Origin: Isoetes taiwanensis
Lineage: Eukaryota; Streptophyta; Lycopodiopsida; Isoetales; Isoetaceae
Length of the DNA: 64,000 nt
Assembly (NCBI GenBank): GCA_021234155.1
Contig: JAJEKV010000003.1
Span: 27,635,166 to 27,699,165, forward strand
Direction of reading: 5' to 3'
Numbering within the stretch: position 1 is the stretch's first letter; each line of letters opens with the position of its first letter. Position numbers and translations under genes: made by a program. Below, one piece after another: positions 22,347-33,382 of the stretch. Under the pieces are notes generated by a model. The model was not told the DNA's origin and did not search any database. It worked only from the letters and a program-made list of their open reading frames with translations.

Positions 22347-22846
22347 ATGTTCTTGGTTAACTAAGAGCTAGCACTGATTAAGTAGTCTAACCGGCCTAAT
22401 AGAGCATGGAATGGAAATTCCAGCATTGAACCTCGAAAAATGGGAGAAAAATGTCCTCCTAGGTAGTGGGGTCATAAAGTTAGGCTAAATTATAAATGCA
22501 GAAAAACAAGATGAGTCAAATTAACGTTCTAGTAAAATTTCACCCAAAATGGGTCGAAGAATCATCTCAATCCGCACAAATCCATTATTGACACACCAAA
22601 CTATTAGGAAAGATTCAAATTTTAATAATAATATTATAATAAGGAAATAACTATATATAGTAGGAATATTTAATTTGGGGGGGGGGGCTAAGTAATAGGG
22701 GTATTAATGGTGAGGAAATATTCCTAGCCCTAATAGCATCTTTCCCTTTTTAAATATCATTTTAGAGTCCCACTCTCCCTAAGACACCTTAAACCTCTTT
22801 TTCTTGATCTCCACCTTAAGCTAATCCATTTCCTTGACCATAAGAT
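22347..22846. other. Untranslated leader of the LTR retrotransposon
   Basis: This is AT-rich leader DNA between the primer-binding site and the first ATG, with a run of 13 G near 22,675-22,687. No gene is seen. Confidence 0.5.
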
Positions 22847-25130
22847 ATGGCTCGCACTAAACGCACCGCCAGGAAATATAGGAGCTCAAGACAGAGGCCC
22901 ATCATGGCGGAGATGGCAACAGGAAGTGGCAAGAAGATCCCGAAGCACCTCAGGCCCAGAAGGGAGGAGGAAGAGCAGCACGATTCGTCCGGCTTCATGG
23001 ACGAAACCTTCCACTCTTTCTATGAGCAGGCGCCTAGCATCTCGTCAGAGGCCATAGAACAAACAGGTGAAACGGTCATGCTCGGCACACCCTCGCCCAG
23101 CCAAAAGGAGCAGCAGACTCGCCAGAAGCAGCATGAGAAAGAGGAGCAATAAGGCAGGCAGCAGCAGGAGGAGGAGCGCCAGCAAGAAGAGGTCGGCCCC
23201 AGCAAAAAGACGGGGAAAGAGAAAGTAGCAGAATGGTCAGAGGATAGGGCAGCAAGAAAGAAGAGGGAGAGAGAGAAGGAAGCAAGAAGGAGGGACAAGA
23301 GATCCAAGAGGGACGAAGATCGACCCAGGGGGACCGTCCACATCGAGGAACCTTGTTGGGAGGCAACCGACGAGGAGGAAGAGGTCGAAGAAGGCGGTGG
23401 GGAGGGGAGGAAGAGCTCGAAGGGGACGTCGGCGAAACCTCCAATCCTGATGCCCAACCACCTTATCCGAAGTCGCCCAAGCCACCTAAGGTGGTAAAGA
23501 AGGAAAAAGCGGGAGAGCGCGAGTTCATGCTGGAATAGGACCGCGAGTTCGAACGCAAAACAAGGTGACGGTGCAAACGCACTAATGACCTGTGGTGCAA
23601 TTGCAGATTCCTTTTTCAAAAACACATAAATTCGACAGTTTTGACCATTTAAAAAAAAAACAACTACCAAAAAATAAAGTCGCATTCCAAATATGGGCAA
23701 TTTTAAAAGCGGGCGACAGATTTTGTGTTAAGACACACTAAGAAGATGCACTTTCTTACGGCACAAAAATACAAAGGAAAGGAAGAATGTCTATGCGCGC
23801 ATAGACAACAAAGTTATATTCAATAATTCAGTACAATAATATAGGCACTTAAAAAAATGTTCTCCACATTAAATATCAAGAGGAGGTAGGTGTTTACTTC
23901 AACAAACGCAAATATGAATTCCTTGCTTTGCTTGTAAGTTTTAATTGGTGTACAAGCATTACCAAGTTGAATTTGCCACATCGTTGCAAATAAAAGTATT
24001 TTCCAAATTCATAAACTATTAAACAAAGGAAGAATAAGAAACCAAAGCATAAAAGCTCATAGAGTAGTCATAGAGTAGACACAGACATGCCTATGCGTGC
24101 ATAGAAACAATGAAGAAGCCTATGCGTGCATAGAAACAATGAAGAAAACTAGATACCTGTCTATGCGTGCATGGCCAGGAGTTTCTAAAGAGTACGTCCA
24201 GTCTATGAGCACATGGGCAAGCACCTACTTTTATAAAACGTCTATCCTATGTGTTCATAGGCTAGAGGTTTAAAGTATATCATTTGCCTATGCGCGCATA
24301 GACAAGCAACAAATGTTGAAAGCTCTTGCCTATGCACGCATAGACAAGCAACAAAATTTAAACAACAGTTAAATTCTTAGCAACAAATTTTAAAAGCTTT
24401 CATTTATGCGTAAGTAGACAATAGATAATCTATTTATGCGTAAATAGACAATAGATAATCTTTTAATTCCGACGGAATGGTACAGATTTAAAATAGCTAC
24501 TACAGAAGAAAAATCTTTGAGAGACATGACAAAGTTTTAAAAAGCCCTCGTGGTCTTTCAAAGCTTCAAGAAATAATTGAAGTCTTGAGATCCTTCTAAA
24601 TTGTAACAACATCATAACAACCTGTCTTGAGCATGGATGGAATCTACCAAAATAGAAGAAAATGCATCCAATCTTGATTAGTTCTCAGCAACAAAGGGTT
24701 TTAACTGCAATTTCTGAAAACCAGAATCATAATAACGAACAAAGGGTGGAAAACGACCTTAAATCACTTGCAGAATTATCATAACTTAATTGCAGAATTG
24801 AACAAAAACATTGGCCTATTTTCATAAAAACCTGTGTTGTGGCCTAAAACACTTCGATTCAAGAAAAACAATTGCAGCCTGCAACCGAGATAATAGAGTA
24901 AACAGCTGAAAGTAGCAAAGAAGCTTAGTGAACCTGCCAAAAAATGATCTTACCTACTGGAAATAGACGCTTCCATATTAGCACAGCCATTAACCTGCTT
25001 AAAAATTTTCTGTATCAAACCAGAAGAAAAAGAGAAGGCCAAAACTAGAGCAGACATGAAACAAATTTGGGCTTCCAGTTCACGACCTGACAAAGAAGCT
25101 TACCTGGTGAGAAGTCGACCTTATGAAATA

Positions 25131-25248
25131 GGGTTTGATGAGATGATCCGGCCTGATGGCTGCAATTCGGCATGGCGCTGATGATTCTACAGGGTTTGGT
25201 GAGACGATCCGGCCTGATGGCTGCAATCCGGCATGGCGCTGAAGATCA
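25131..25248. repeat. 61-bp tandem duplication in element B
   Basis: Two adjacent units contain GATCCGGCCTGATGGCTGCA and GGCATGGCGCTGA (first about 25,132-25,192, second from 25,193), differing at a few bases. Confidence 0.75.
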
Positions 25249-25278
25249 AGCCGATTTCTAGAACAAGAAAAAAAAAAA

Positions 25279-25390
25279 GGGAAAAACTACAATATACCCC
25301 TAGCTTTTTGCAAAATTCACAGTATTTTCTAAAAGTTAGGGGTATGTTGTGAATTTTGCAAAAAGTTAGGGGTATATTGTAGTTTTTCCC
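25279..25390. mobile_element. 112-bp foldback MITE nested in element B
   Basis: GGGAAAAACTACAATATACC at the left pairs with its complement at the right end, and the arms extend about 45 bases around a short centre. The element is almost entirely stem. Confidence 0.75.
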
Positions 25391-26571
25391 AAAAAAAAAC
25401 ACCAAACAAAAAAAGTATCTTCTTATGGGTGCATAGCACAGCCCGAAAGTTTTGCCCATGCGCGCATGGGCACTACCTACCAAGTTATTTTTCTACCTGC
25501 CTATTTTTTTCACAACCTACTGGTTTTGGTTTTGTTTCCGACCTGTCCATGTCCATATGTGGCACTACCTACTAGGTTCCTTTCCTACCCGCCCATTTTT
25601 TTCCACAACCTACTAGTTTTGGTTCCGACCTTGTACTTGTCCATACATGAACTTTTCTTGAACCCGTGATATTTTATGATTGATATGACGTCTTGCTATT
25701 TACCTTTGTATCTATTTTGCATCAATAAAAAAATTGTCATGCCATGCGCGCATAGCTTGAGAACCTTTTTTCTTCTAGGTGGCTATATGCACATAACATG
25801 CTCTGCTTGCATGCTCAATAACATTTGTGTTACTCAGTTATGGATATATATGCACAATGCAAATTTTGTTTTAGTTGTGTGTTATAATTTTGTAGCTTGC
25901 ATATGCGCGCATAGCATGTTGTCGTTCTCCTTGAGCAATATGAAATGCATACGGCTTTATTTCCACGTTTCAGTCTTCATTATTCGTCAACATTCTGATG
26001 GTTCTTTCATTTTCCCACTTTCCATGTGTGTCCCAAAACCACCTAAATTAGATTTTTATTTTATACTTAAATTAGGGATGTCAAATTAACAGGACGCCAA
26101 ATTTTTTGTAATTTTGGCCCCTAAAATGGCACATGCAATTGTAAATTTAGGGTCATTTTTTTAAGTGACCCCCCAAAAGTGGCAGAATTTAAGGGTATTT
26201 TAGGGAATCTTTGAAAGATTCCTTTTTGTGGTGCAAACGCAGGTCATTAGTGCGTTTGCACCGTCACCTTGTTGCAAGAAGAAAGCATACCAAGAGTACC
26301 TTCGTAAAAGGTAACAATGATTGGTATTGCAAGCAAAATGTACAGAAGTATGTTAAGGGCGGCAGACCAAGGAACCAGCCGTAGCTGCAACCACCTCGGC
26401 CAGAAGCCTCGAAGAAGGTCCATCATGGACACAATTCGAAGCCCGCCCGAGTTTTCCGGGAGATTAGGCACTTCCAACAGTGAACTAATCTCCGGATCCG
26501 GAAGGCGCCGTTTGAACGACCCGTCCGTGAGATTTGTTGAAGTTCATCACATAGTTATGCAAGGTAGGTAA

Positions 26572-27127
26572 ATTGTACATGCATAAGTTGTATAGTTCAA
26601 AATAAATCTTTACCCTAATGGTCAAGTTGAGCCAAAGGCGTCAAAGGGTAATGTATATAAGATAAATTTCAAAGGTTATATTATACTATTTAATGGTTAA
26701 TGGTTGGCTCCATGTTTTCGAGCCAACTGAATTTTTAAATAGAAACATGTAAGGTGGCTCGCAACCGATTGCAAAACCATCGAAGATCAGAGATTAAATG
26801 CGGTGCTATGCAATGCAGATTATACAGTGGTACTCTGGAGGTGATCGGCTACAATGCTAATGGTCTAATACATCCATTAGATCAATTCGAGTTCAAATGA
26901 AATAGCTACAGTGTTTATCTCAGTCCCATATGAACAGTAAGTTTTATATGAGTTTATTACCTTTGAAACAAGGTTGCTATTTGAATTTAAATATGAAGGA
27001 GATTGTTTTTAATGGCTGAAAATTAACTAGATTGCAATTTGATCTAGTTGACTTTGTGTTAGCACATTGTGTTGAAGTTGAATAATTGCATAGATTATTC
27101 CTATATTAGTGGCTTGATTCTAACATT
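26572..27127 (+). repeat. Probable copia LTR remnant (borders uncertain)
   Basis: This is AT-rich, non-coding DNA immediately upstream of a second primer-binding site. Its right end, TTCTAACA, lies three bases from the PBS, as in plant copia elements. The left border is not defined. Confidence 0.45.
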
Positions 27128-27140
27128 TGGTATCAGAGCC
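27128..27140 (+). promoter_or_regulatory. Primer-binding site, initiator tRNA-Met type (copia remnant)
   Basis: TGGTATCAGAGCC, an exact plant tRNA-iMet primer-binding site, is followed at once by ATGTCTAGCAGATTTGG, the usual copia arrangement with the gag ATG close to the PBS. Confidence 0.85.
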
Positions 27141-27675
27141 ATGTCTAGCAGATTTGGTGCAGGGTTATTGAGCGAAGTAGAGGTCTACAAAGGTGGATCA
27201 GGCTTCCAAGTTTGAAAGGATGCCATAAAACATATTTTAGAGGTGGAAGACCTTTGGGATCTTGTTGATCCCTCTGGAGAATTTGATGGCCAGGATAGTT
27301 CTGCTACAAGTGCAAATGTAAGAGTTGGAACAAGAGGTAACTCTAATACTAATGTTGCAGCAATAAGTATAGGAGATGCAAGTTCAGGACAAACTACTGC
27401 CTGCTCAAGTTGAACCAGGAAGGAGTCCATTTGCAAGATCAAAGGAGGCACAAGGCATTATTACCTCAAAGGTCAGTCCTCCTATAAGACTGAAATTGAG
27501 AAACATGACTGCTAAAGAAATGTGAATTTACTTGCTAAAACATTATGAAGAAAAAATATCCTCTCAAATATACATTCTTGAAAAGGAATTGAGAAAGTTA
27601 AAATTAAAGGGTAAAGATGATGTCTCAGAGTTTTTTAACAAATTTGATAATATTGTAGCAGACTTAAGTGGGGCA
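27141..27675 (+). pseudogene. Ty1/copia gag remnant
   Basis: From 27,141 the sequence encodes MSSRFGAGLL, then in shifted frames 'HILEVEDLWDLVDPSGEFDG' and further on 'DVSEFFNKFDNIVADLSGAG', which follow the copia gag pattern (W-K-x-x-M...DLW, then a spaced F-x-x-I helix). Many stops and frameshifts are present. The gag ends abruptly at about 27,675, where gypsy sequence begins. Confidence 0.65.
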
Positions 27676-27723
27676 GGTGTGAATAAGATTCAAGCAGTAA
27701 TCGAATAGCCATCGCCGAAGAAT
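27676..27723 (+). pseudogene. Ty3/gypsy pol fragment, left half (interrupted by element A copy 2)
   Basis: 'KIQAVIE*PSPKN' lies just left of element A. It joins 'VHEVRSFLGLAGF' at 40,078, reconstituting the gypsy RT/RNase H junction motif (W replaced by a stop). It is fused to copia gag on its left. Confidence 0.85.
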
Positions 27724-27923
27724 AACCATCATTCAATTAAATTGGGTTTATGTCTTAATTTTGGGACAAATTTCATATTGCATGTTTTTAGTAGCATATT
27801 CAAATTCACACATTTCACCTCAAAATTATGAAAACGTAATATCATGTTATTTACAAAATAGTCAATATTTCACAATATAGCACCATATCATAAAAACGTG
27901 ATAACAAAAATTTACATAGTTAT

Positions 27924-30818
27924 TCAACTTTCTTCAAGCACCCCCAATGATATCATAGCCTTCTTCCTGACATCCTGGGGTATTGTAATTCTCGCATTTC
28001 AAGCTGGAATAGTGTTTGGAGTCCATGAGTACAAAACACTTTCATAGTCTAGCCAAAGATCAGGATCACTCGGATTTCTCCTCCATCTCTTTGTCCAACA
28101 ATCGAAGTACCTTTCTTTTTATCCGACACGTTGGTCAACCGATGCCTTTGGACACCACCATTCCACCCGCACATGGTTGAAGTTAATATTACCTTCTTCT
28201 TTGCAAATATCAGAGATAGTGAACCCCAACCACACTGGATATGTATCTAAATCTGATGGCTTTACTACCACAAATTGGTGGCATTCCAAGTCAGTGGAAG
28301 GTTCATAAGCATCCATGCCTAGAAACTTTGGCCTATTGTTCTTAGGACCAACATAGTGTTTGTCAGAAGGAGGAGGAGCATATTGCTTGTGAATGCTACT
28401 TACAGTGTCATCAACATCCTCAGCACCTGCTAAGGTCTTCCACCTAGTTTTAGGCAACCACCCTTCTTTCAATTCATCTGAGGATGTGTCTATCTCCCCC
28501 AACAGGTTAATCACCTTCTTCCAGTAAGCCACCAAGGCACGGTTGGTGTCATCTGGATTGGTTTGCCAATGCTTTATATAGTCTTGGATTCCTTCCTTAG
28601 TCAATCCCAATTGCTTCACTTCTTCAGTAGGTTTTAAAGCTTTTGGTTGACCTAGAGGTATCATAGGTTTGCCATTCTCATCTCTATGCCATATTTCCTC
28701 CCCTCCTCTCCACTCATCCTCTGAAGGTCTCATCTTCCATTGGAAGATTGGAATCCCATCTCTCACCCAAAAAGTGAACTGCAGAGGCCTGGAATGACCT
28801 TCAAGATCCAATGTATAACCATCCACAAAGCTCTTCCAATCGGGCACTTCTTCTATGAGAGAAGCTATAGGGTTTGGAGTAGTGCATTCATGCAAGATTT
28901 CCATTAGCCTAGGAAAGTTGGTCCTTTGTTTTCTTTGCTTCAGTATACAACTATATTTGCCAAATAATGCATCTACATCCTCATGGGTATGCGGGGCATA
29001 AGAAACCCTAAATTAACTCTTTCAAATATCCCCACGCTGTTAAGTAGGATAGGAAAGAAAACATCCACCTGTTCTTATTTGGCCAAAGCACAATTATCAA
29101 GTTGCAAGAGAAACCTTTTGGGTACATCTTGAGGTTTATACGTGAAGTTGAAGCTCCAACATGTTCATTAGACCCATGCTTCCTAAACCTTGCCTTGCTG
29201 AACTTTTCAATATTGTTAGGGTTTCCATCTAACAATGCTCTATGTAGTGTCCGGCTAGTGTAAGGTCACGGAGGTGACCATTGTATCCATTTTCATAGTT
29301 TCTCAAACACCTCATGATACTCCCAATATGAAAATCTGGACCATCACTCCACAACTCCAAACTAAAATGGCCATAGTAGGTTTGATTCGCCCATGCAAGA
29401 TTGCCCCAGTCATTGAGATCTGTAAAGGGTATGATCTTCCACATGACTTTGGTATGTACTTGAATTGTGGAAGACAAGTCTTTTGCTGGTCCATCTTGTC
29501 ATGTATAATACATAAATAGTTATTGGGTTCCAATGCGGATAAAGTCCTCCACATCCAATAACATGATCTACATGATAGTTGGTCAGTCATATGGTCCTTC
29601 ATATGCTCCCTTATCCTAGCCCTTTGACTAGGTTGCACAGTCTTATCAAGAGTCTCCTTCAACTTAGCACATAAATTGCACTTTGCAAAGTTGTTTGAAG
29701 TTGCTATGGTGACATGATTGAAATGCTTCTTCCATAACCTACTAAAGCTAGGTTGGGATATTGGAAGAATTCCCAATTCTCGAAGTAGGGAATTCACTTC
29801 TTCAAAATACTCTTTTGAGTACAATGTGATGGCAACCTTTTCTCAACAACCTGCTCTTCCCTTTTCATCCCTTACGCTTTTTTGTGTGGCATAGACTCTG
29901 CATTGAAATCAATATATTTTTCAAATATCTCCCGGCAGCCAAGGTCCTAGTTGTTGGTCTCAACAAACCATTATTTCCATGTAAAGCAATCCTGTTCCCC
30001 CCACACTTTTTTTTTTGCCAATTATGCCATGAAGAAGTTGGAATTGCATGGATACTCTGCCATGCTTTTGCACATATCCATTTGCCTAGCAAAGGGTATC
30101 TTTTTGTTTGGGTTTCTTTCATCTTGAAGTGCATGCTCGAAGATTGTGTACATGTAGGTCCTCCTCTCATCAGCGATTGTACTCTTGAAAAGTGGCTCTT
30201 GCTTTCCACCAATTGTTCTATTGTGAAGAATTGCATACAATCACTCAACAACAATCGGAGCCCCTAACCTTCACCATTGTCTCACGTTTGGTGTCACTAA
30301 TCAACTTGGCTCTTTTGCTAGGATAATGTCGGCAAACCGATACTTCTCCCCTTTTGCCTAGGTTTAGAGTTCCAACTGCCAATGGATCAATATCAAGACA
30401 ATCATTGTCCCCAACAACCTCGGGGCTCTGGAAAAATATAATCCTCCACAAATTGAGCACTACTTATAGGCCATGCCATGATGCAAGGAACCTCCAATTG
30501 CTTGACACAACTAAAACATTCCTTGTCACCCAAACCTTTACCTTTCCAGTTGTCTTCCAACATCGAAATTGCAATACCAATATTGTCTTCCCCTAGCCTT
30601 TCATCATTAATGACTTGACCGGGATCTGCTAGCACAATGACTCCTTGGCCTACTATTTCCTTGTTGCACTTGTGCATGATTCTCACCTTCTTGTTCCTCC
30701 ATTGCACCCTACTATAGAGGACTAATTGTTTTTCTTCAACATTCTTGCTAGGAGTTGGTTTTTCATTGATATTGCTCTTTTCAATATGTTGCACACCATC
30801 TTGAGTTGGAGGCACCAT
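27924..30818 (-). pseudogene. DDE-type transposase-like gene of element A (DUF7869-like), copy 2, frameshifted
   Basis: The start is ATG at 30,818 (MVPPTQDGVQHIEK) and the stop TCA/TGA at 27,924-27,926. The N-terminal third is open ('LVLYSRVQWRNKKVRIMHKC'). Frameshifts at about 30,410, 30,250, 29,860, 29,240 and 29,010 separate the later blocks. Preserved are 'LGILPISQPSFSRLWKKHF', 'IIHDKMDQQKT', 'LIIVLWPNKNRW' (decayed LDN site) and a long open C-terminal part (28,119-28,904). The GHTHEDVD block is damaged near 28,985 (GHTHE to APHTHE). Comparison with copy 1 lets each frameshift be placed. The role is inferred: cut-and-paste transposition of the element. Confidence 0.75.
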
Positions 30819-31263
30819 TGACCTAGGCAAATTGCACCCTTTTTTAGTCAATGAGTAGGAAAAATTATTACACCATAAGATAAAAAACTACATTACATTT
30901 ATGGAATATGTAGAGGTAAATGAAATTTTTTAAAAGCAAGAAATTCCTTGGAAATAGGTTTAATATAATAATAACAATGGGCATTAAACGAAATCAACAA
31001 GGAAATGACATTTATATAAATATATCCAAATTTTAATTATCGAAAATTTGGATATATGATTACGAAAAGACATATAACTAATAGACGTGAGAATTTATTA
31101 TCCATAATAATATACCCTAGATGATATAGCTGGCGGGAATTTCGTACGCCTGGCGTGTTATTTGAGGCAATAAATTATTCACGCTAATTTCTAATTAACC
31201 CTATATAAATCCGGTTCACGCTCTCAAGACCTCCATTCTGTCCCAATTTTTTTTTTCGCCGCC
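30819..31263. promoter_or_regulatory. Divergent promoter region between transposase-like and acidic genes, copy 2
   Basis: On the plus strand it holds palindrome TACGCCTGGCGTG (31,145-31,157), about 42 bp of AT-rich DNA with TTCACGCTAA, TATA element CTATATAAATCC (about 31,201-31,212), then the ATG at 31,264. The AT-rich stem-loop TCCAAATTTT...AAAATTTGGA is at about 31,023-31,055. It has the same layout as copy 1. Confidence 0.65.
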
Positions 31264-31742
31264 ATGAAGGCGTTGACCTCGGCTTTCGGCGTTCATGAAG
31301 AACCCGAGGTCTCCTCAAAGAGGCGTCGGGTTGAAGAACCGCTCAATTCCCCCCTCATTGATTTTCTTTCCCAATTCTCCTCTGATTCCGATTCAGAGGA
31401 TGATTCTGATTTCGACATGGAAGAGGAGGAGTTGAGCTCCTCTGATTCCTCTGATTCTGAAGAGGAGGAAGAGGAGGAAGAGGAGGAGATGTCCTCCCAA
31501 GAGCACATGACCGCTCTGCGCCCGGGGTTGGCTTGACCCTCAAAGCGAGAGAATGAAATCTCGAGGAGGAGGAGGAGGAGGGAGGAGGAGGAGGAGGAGG
31601 AGGTCGACAACCGACCCGGTTTTTGGAGTGGTTAAGAGATGAACCAGGTTTGCATGTGATTTCTTTTTGTTTTTGTTTTGCACCTTTCTTTCTTTTCTAA
31701 AACCTTTCTTTCTTCTTTGTTGCAGGCATGGAAGAAGAGTGA
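31264..31742 (+). pseudogene. Small acidic nuclear protein gene of element A, copy 2, frameshifted
   Basis: It starts with MKALTSAFGVHEEPEVSSKR (NLS SSKRRRVEEP preserved) and acidic DSDSEDDSDFD runs, then shifts frame near 31,515 ('EHMTALRPGLA' stop). The intron CCAG/GTTTGC...TTGCAG/GC is intact (31,648-31,725) and the original stop is TGA at 31,740-31,742. The Glu tract is shorter than in copy 1 through loss of GAG repeats. Confidence 0.65.
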
Positions 31743-31744
31743 TC

Positions 31745-32339
31745 ACGAGATCGGGCGGCCCATTTTTGTTTCCATTCTTCTGAAGTTTTGGACCGCCTCC
31801 AGCATTTTTTTTTTCAGTAAATTGTGTGAAAAGCCTTGAACAAGCTGCTTCCAAGCCTTCAGGGCATCTGTACATACAAGCTTTTTTAATGAAATCAAAC
31901 AGTTTTCTTCATAAACTTTGTCTTCAAGCAGTTTTTTCTTCAAACAGTTTTTACGTACATAAAATTTTTGGATAAAATCAAAAGCAGTATTCTCCAATTA
32001 TTTTGGCTCCAAGCTGTTTTTCTCTAAAATTGTGTCTCTCTAAAATTTTGTATACGCAAATTTTGTCTCAACAAAGTCTCGTGAACACTATAAATCAACC
32101 ACATGAGAAATCTCGATGCATCCACGGTAACCATAGGAAATTTTTCTATCGACCTAAAACAATTCCCCAACCTTACAAGTCATTTTTTAGCATTGATAAC
32201 TTTGCCTTTAAAATCATTTGTAAGTTAGCCTATATAAAATTTCTAAATTCTATTTTTTGAATGCAATAAATGGAATAAAATGTCTTGGAGAATTTATTGC
32301 ATGAAATGCAATATTCTCCATATATACCATATACATGTC
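31745..32339. other. AT-rich spacer between acidic gene and promoter module 2, copy 2
   Basis: I see no gene. Matches the spacer at 5,701-6,303 of copy 1. Confidence 0.4.
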
Positions 32340-32430
32340 ATGTCTGGCGGGAAGACCGTACGCCAGGCGTGTTAATTCAAGCAATCAATTATTCACGCTA
32401 ACTTATTTCTAATTATGCCTATATAAATCC
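32340..32430 (+). promoter_or_regulatory. Promoter module 2 of element A, copy 2
   Basis: Palindrome TACGCCAGGCGTG (32,359-32,371) is followed by ATTATTCACGCTAA and, about 50 bp on, by the TATA element CTATATAAATCC. The module is a near duplicate of 31,140-31,212. It probably drives the coiled-coil gene. Confidence 0.65.
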
Positions 32431-33067
32431 ATTTTACGCTCTCAAAGTTCCTACATTTTCTTCCTTCCTTCATATGATTTTGCGGTTCTTGGCTGCTTCT
32501 TTGTGTTTGGATCCATGATCACGAAATCTTGGTGAGCGATTTATATTCAGCAATGTTAGATGTTTGGTTTCGGCAATTCTAACTTACTAAAAGACTCGCC
32601 TTTTAGTTTACAGTAGCATCTCATGTAGAGAGGACTAAGGTCTGCGAATCGAAAAAAGCCTCGGAATTAAAACCACAAGCATAGTCCTCCGTTCTTGAAT
32701 CCTTCCGACCTCACAACTCAAGGTTAGTTTTCATTTAGTTTTTAAGTTGCATCTCAATGGCGGGTTTAATCCAAGAAGACAAGCTTTTGCATTTGCTCGA
32801 GGCGAGAGGAAGCGGAGATGATGTTTATGAAAACCGAATAGTTTTTATAAACTTCATCCGCTTCTTTGTTTCAGTAAATTCTTGAGTTTCTCTTCTGAAT
32901 TAATCATGCTATTGCATGCAAGTTTCTATTATGAATAAGTGTAGTAGAAAGCATTAGAAAAATCTGAAAGATAATATTTGAAACATGCTAAAAGCGTGTT
33001 TTATGGTAACCTTAGCCTTCAACATGAATACGCTTCGTGCACTTTCAGTGAGAGAGGTAGAAAAAAA
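32431..33067 (+). other. Leader/intron region of the coiled-coil gene, copy 2
   Basis: There is no coding signal. A stem-loop lies at about 32,810-32,866 (arms GAAGCGGAGATGATGTTTAT and complement), followed by TTTCAG. This could be a spliced 5' leader starting at promoter module 2. Confidence 0.45.
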
Positions 33068-33176
33068 GCATGCGAGATAGATAAGTAAATATATAAAGGC
33101 CAGGCAATTATTTACACGCTAAGCGTGTAAATAATTGCCTCGCCTTTATCTATTTACTTATCTATCTATCTGCATG
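33068..33176. repeat. 109-nt hairpin tipped by CACGCTAAGCGTG, copy 2
   Basis: GATAGATAAGTAAATA...CAATTATTTA pairs with its complement, with the 13-bp palindrome (33,115-33,127) forming the tip. It is the undamaged version of the hairpin at 4,879-5,007. Confidence 0.85.
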
Positions 33177-33236
33177 TTTTTTCCCTCTAGCGGGAATACA
33201 TAGCGGCGTGTATAGTTTTTCCTATATAGCAGTTTA

Positions 33237-33349
33237 CACGCTGAGCGTGCAAACAATTGTATCCCTACTTTCAACTTTACGCTAAACACGTCGGGCGTGT
33301 CTCTTAGTTTCTAAGTTTATAAATAAATAAATATAACACACCAGGCGTG
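33237..33349. repeat. Cluster of CACGCCNGGCGTG palindromes, copy 2
   Basis: CACGCTGAGCGTG (33,237-33,249), CACGTCGGGCGTG (33,287-33,299) and CACACCAGGCGTG (33,337-33,349) are spaced 50 bp apart, just upstream of the coiled-coil gene ATG (33,383). The regular 50-bp spacing is notable. Confidence 0.85.
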
Positions 33350-33382
33350 AATACTGATACTCCGCTCACTTCCTATTGATAG

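Larger units (their letters stand above)
23785..25915. repeat. Dispersed CTATGCGCGCATAG palindromes inside element B
   Basis: Copies or close variants lie near 23,793, 24,089, 24,120, 24,152, 24,289, 24,328, 25,452, 25,744 and 25,901. Variants with the core TGCGTGCA or TGCACGCA are single-base changes of the palindrome. A weaker pair TTTATGCGTAAATAGACAAT lies at 24,402-24,455 as a 30-bp tandem duplication. The spacing is irregular, so this is not a tandem array. Confidence 0.8.
23559..26273. mobile_element. Element B: non-autonomous DNA transposon with 4-bp GCAA duplication
   Basis: Terminal inverted repeats of about 32 bp start AACAAGGTGACGGTGCAAAC (left) and pair with the right end at 26,242-26,273. 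GCAA flanks both sides (23,555-23,558 and 26,274-26,277). Removing the 2,715 bp plus one GCAA rejoins a retrotransposon frame (REFER-KKKAYQEY). There is no transposase, and the interior is AT-rich. It carries a dispersed palindrome CTATGCGCGCATAG and a nested foldback MITE. Length of the target duplication and AAC start are shared with element A, but the rest of the ends is not similar. Confidence 0.85.
22847..26571 (+). pseudogene. Gag-like ORF of the LTR retrotransposon, with histone-H3-like N-terminus; split by element B
   Basis: ATG at 22,847 opens 'MARTKRTARKYRSSRQRP', which copies the histone H3 tail (ARTKxTARK) with one change in the first ten residues. A Lys/Arg-rich then Glu-rich stretch follows ('EEEEQHDSSGFMDETFHSF'). 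A stop at 23,150 is followed by a highly charged Lys/Arg/Glu stretch to 23,558 in shifted frames. Element B interrupts it, and the frame resumes at 26,278 ('KKAYQEYLR'). The function is unknown: position after the PBS suggests gag, but no CCHC zinc knuckle is visible. The tail similarity could reflect chromatin targeting or simply a basic DNA-binding tail. Confidence 0.55.

Noticed and set aside
22816-23700. Long minus-strand frames over the Glu/Lys-rich retrotransposon ORF
   Set aside because: Codon-bias shadows of purine-rich sequence; the plus-strand frame has the PBS-linked start.
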